A DNA stretch of 6,447 nucleotides from an uncultured Lachnospiraceae bacterium (GTDB lineage Bacteria > Bacillota_A > Clostridia > Lachnospirales > Lachnospiraceae), in NCBI GenBank assembly GCA_902795715.1, contig CADBME010000103.1, positions 1-6,447 of the forward strand, given 5' to 3'. Made by a program: the position numbers and the translations under genes. This document shows, one piece after another, positions 5,110-6,447 of the stretch. Positions within the stretch are counted from its first letter, which is position 1. Every line of letters starts with the position of its first letter. The notes beneath the pieces are model-generated. The model was not told where the DNA came from and made no database searches. It saw only the letters and a program-made list of their open reading frames with translations.

Positions 5110-6447
5110 TTATTTCTCCTTCCATGGAATCTGATGGTCTTTTGCATATTTTGCGGCATAGGATTTTTTGCTGCAGATAATGACCGGCTTGCTTTCCAGT
5201 CGTGCGAAGGCCTGGTTGCTGATATTTTGTACCGAGTCGGGTATCCTGATTTCTTTCAAGCCGCTGCATCCTCCCAATGCGTCGGCCTCAATCGATGTAA
5301 TCCCTTCAGGGAGATCAAGTCTTCCTTCTAATGCATTGGGAACCGCGATCAGTTTCTTCCTTTCCTTATCCAGCAAGAGCCCATCGACAGAGGTAAAATA
5401 GGGGTTGGAATCTTCCACATTAAAGGCAGTCAGATTGAGATCGAAGAAAGTCTTGCTGTCGATTTCCTTGAGATTACCCTTAATGGTGATCTGGTCCAGG
5501 ATGGGAACCGTAACGCCCTCTCCCAGGGTGAAATAGGATACGGAGAAAGCTTCTTTTCCTATGCTTTGAAGCTGGTCAGGCAATTCGATCGAAGAAAAGC
5601 CCTTCTCCTTTTTGCCGGAGGAATCTTCCTTCTGCACGGAATAGAAAGCATTGTCTCCAATCTCCTCGATGGTGTCGGGAAGCTTAAGATCGTTTTTCAT
5701 AAGGGATGCATAGGAAAATGCTTCTTTTCCCACCCTGGTCAGCCCTTCATTGAGGGAGATCTCATAAAGGCTGGTATTCTTAAAGGCATTATTTTCAATT
5801 AGCTGCAGACTGGATGGGAAAAGGATATGAAGCTTTTTCTCTTCCAATCTTCCGTAGATTTTACTCAGGTAGGAGAAAGCATACTTTCCGATGGTTTCCG
5901 TCCCCTCAGGAATCTGATAATAGTATTCCTCCCCCTCTTTGGTGCTTTCCGTGCGGATCATAGGGCTGTCCGCATCGATTTGCATGGGGAAAATGATTAA
6001 GTTTTTCCTGTCTTTGCTAAATAAGACCCCATCGATGCTGCAGTAGGAGGGATTATCCTCAGATACAGAAAATCCTTTTAATTTGTTGCCCCAGCTGGTC
6101 CCGAAAGCCTGAGGACTGATGTAGTTTAGCTGATCGGGAAGATGGAAATAAGGGTTGGCATCACTATTATAGAGGGATGACAGAGCATTTGTATTGATTC
6201 TTTTTACTGTATCCGGTATTTCGATATCCTTTAGTATTGCGGCCGGTTTAATCTGTTCTCTCTGAGACAGGCTGGGCCTGTTTTCATTGGTAATCTGTGA
6301 AGGCATCTGGAAATTGGTGAAGCTGTCACCTGAACCGGTGTTGATGGCATTCTTACCATTCCCGATCTCCGTGACCGGCCTGCCGTCCACATGGGCCGGG
6401 ATGGCCAGGGAGGAATCATTTCCTTCATAGGAAACGAATACGGCATG
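5110..6447 (-). CDS. BspA-type leucine-rich-repeat surface protein (5' end outside window)
   Basis: The frame is open to the right edge, so the true start and any signal peptide are missing; 445 residues are visible. GTG at 6390 is an internal codon, not the start, because YEGNDSSLAIPAHVDGRPV, the normal opening strand of this repeat class, spans it. About ten repeats of the LRR_5 (BspA/TpLRR) type follow, each reading (I/L)P-x(2)-(L/I/V)-x(2)-I-x(3)-AF: visible residues 77-89, 103-115, 179-191, 210-222, 232-244, 256-268, 289-301, 323-334, 379-391 and 402-414. Two longer inserts of the form NPxYxSxDGxLxxK (132-154 and 348-370) break the array, as is usual in the family. A cap with ICSKKSYAAKYAKDH ends the protein; there is no sortase signal or C-terminal membrane segment. 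Such proteins are exported and often bind host or bacterial partners. TAA is one base from the ATG of the OmpA-like gene. Confidence 0.9.
   Translation of the reverse strand, partial: HAVFVSYEGNDSSLAIPAHVDGRPVTEIGNGKNAINTGSGDSFTNFQMPSQITNENRPSLSQREQIKPAAILKDIEIPDTVKRINTNALSSLYNSDANPYFHLPDQLNYISPQAFGTSWGNKLKGFSVSEDNPSYCSIDGVLFSKDRKNLIIFPMQIDADSPMIRTESTKEGEEYYYQIPEGTETIGKYAFSYLSKIYGRLEEKKLHILFPSSLQLIENNAFKNTSLYEISLNEGLTRVGKEAFSYASLMKNDLKLPDTIEEIGDNAFYSVQKEDSSGKKEKGFSSIELPDQLQSIGKEAFSVSYFTLGEGVTVPILDQITIKGNLKEIDSKTFFDLNLTAFNVEDSNPYFTSVDGLLLDKERKKLIAVPNALEGRLDLPEGITSIEADALGGCSGLKEIRIPDSVQNISNQAFARLESKPVIICSKKSYAAKYAKDHQIPWKEK
5116..5123 (-). promoter_or_regulatory. Ribosome binding site of the OmpA-like gene, inside the LRR gene
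   Basis: On the minus strand GGAAGGAG lies 7 bases before the ATG at 5108 and inside the last codons of the leucine-rich-repeat gene. It fixes the start of the downstream protein and fits translational coupling, with ribosomes ending on the first gene reinitiating on the second. Confidence 0.85.

Noticed and set aside
5109..5159. Longer start of the OmpA-like protein at 5159
   Set aside because: It would overlap the leucine-rich-repeat gene by 50 bases, has no good ribosome binding site, and adds a charged non-signal stretch before the membrane segment; the ATG at 5108 has a strong site.
6388..6390. GTG at 6390 as start of the leucine-rich-repeat gene
   Set aside because: The frame stays open to the window edge and the residues upstream (YEGNDSSLAIPAH) are a normal part of the repeat domain.

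Overview
The window looks like a chromosomal stretch from a Gram-positive anaerobe of the class Clostridia, most likely a Lachnospiraceae-type gut bacterium. This is inferred from strong AGGAGG-type ribosome binding sites, a lipobox lipoprotein, a BspA-type leucine-rich-repeat protein with the repeat wording common in Lachnospiraceae, and the lysine-rich tail of an Ig-like surface protein. No rRNA, tRNA, CRISPR array, insertion sequence or phage gene is visible.

Layout. Positions 2-79 (+) hold only the last 25 codons of a surface protein that enters from the left. Positions 80-245 are noncoding and hold a perfect 11-bp inverted repeat, a bidirectional terminator (150-194) and a weaker hairpin; the surface gene and the kinase gene converge here. 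Everything to the right is on the minus strand. Read in the direction of transcription (right to left) it contains: the 3' part of a secreted BspA-like leucine-rich-repeat gene (5110-6447, start outside the window); a large membrane-anchored protein with an OmpA/MotB-like domain (1986-5108); an AT-rich 144-bp gap with direct and inverted repeats; a small lipoprotein (1191-1841); and a fructosamine/ketosamine-3-kinase family gene (246-1160).

How the genes fit together. The leucine-rich-repeat gene and the OmpA-like gene are separated by one base (TAA-A-ATG), with the second gene's Shine-Dalgarno inside the end of the first, so they are very probably translationally coupled and may act together at the cell surface. 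The lipoprotein and kinase form a second tight pair, probably transcribed from the AT-rich gap and ended by the terminator at 150-194. No clear terminator follows the OmpA-like gene, so read-through from the first pair into the second is possible. Four of the five genes encode exported or surface proteins; the kinase is cytoplasmic and its link to the lipoprotein is by position only.

The most unusual item is the 1040-residue protein: an N-terminal membrane anchor, in-frame ten-residue tandem repeats, a long middle part I cannot assign, an OmpA-like fold that appears to have lost the peptidoglycan-binding aspartate, and a C-terminal module after it.
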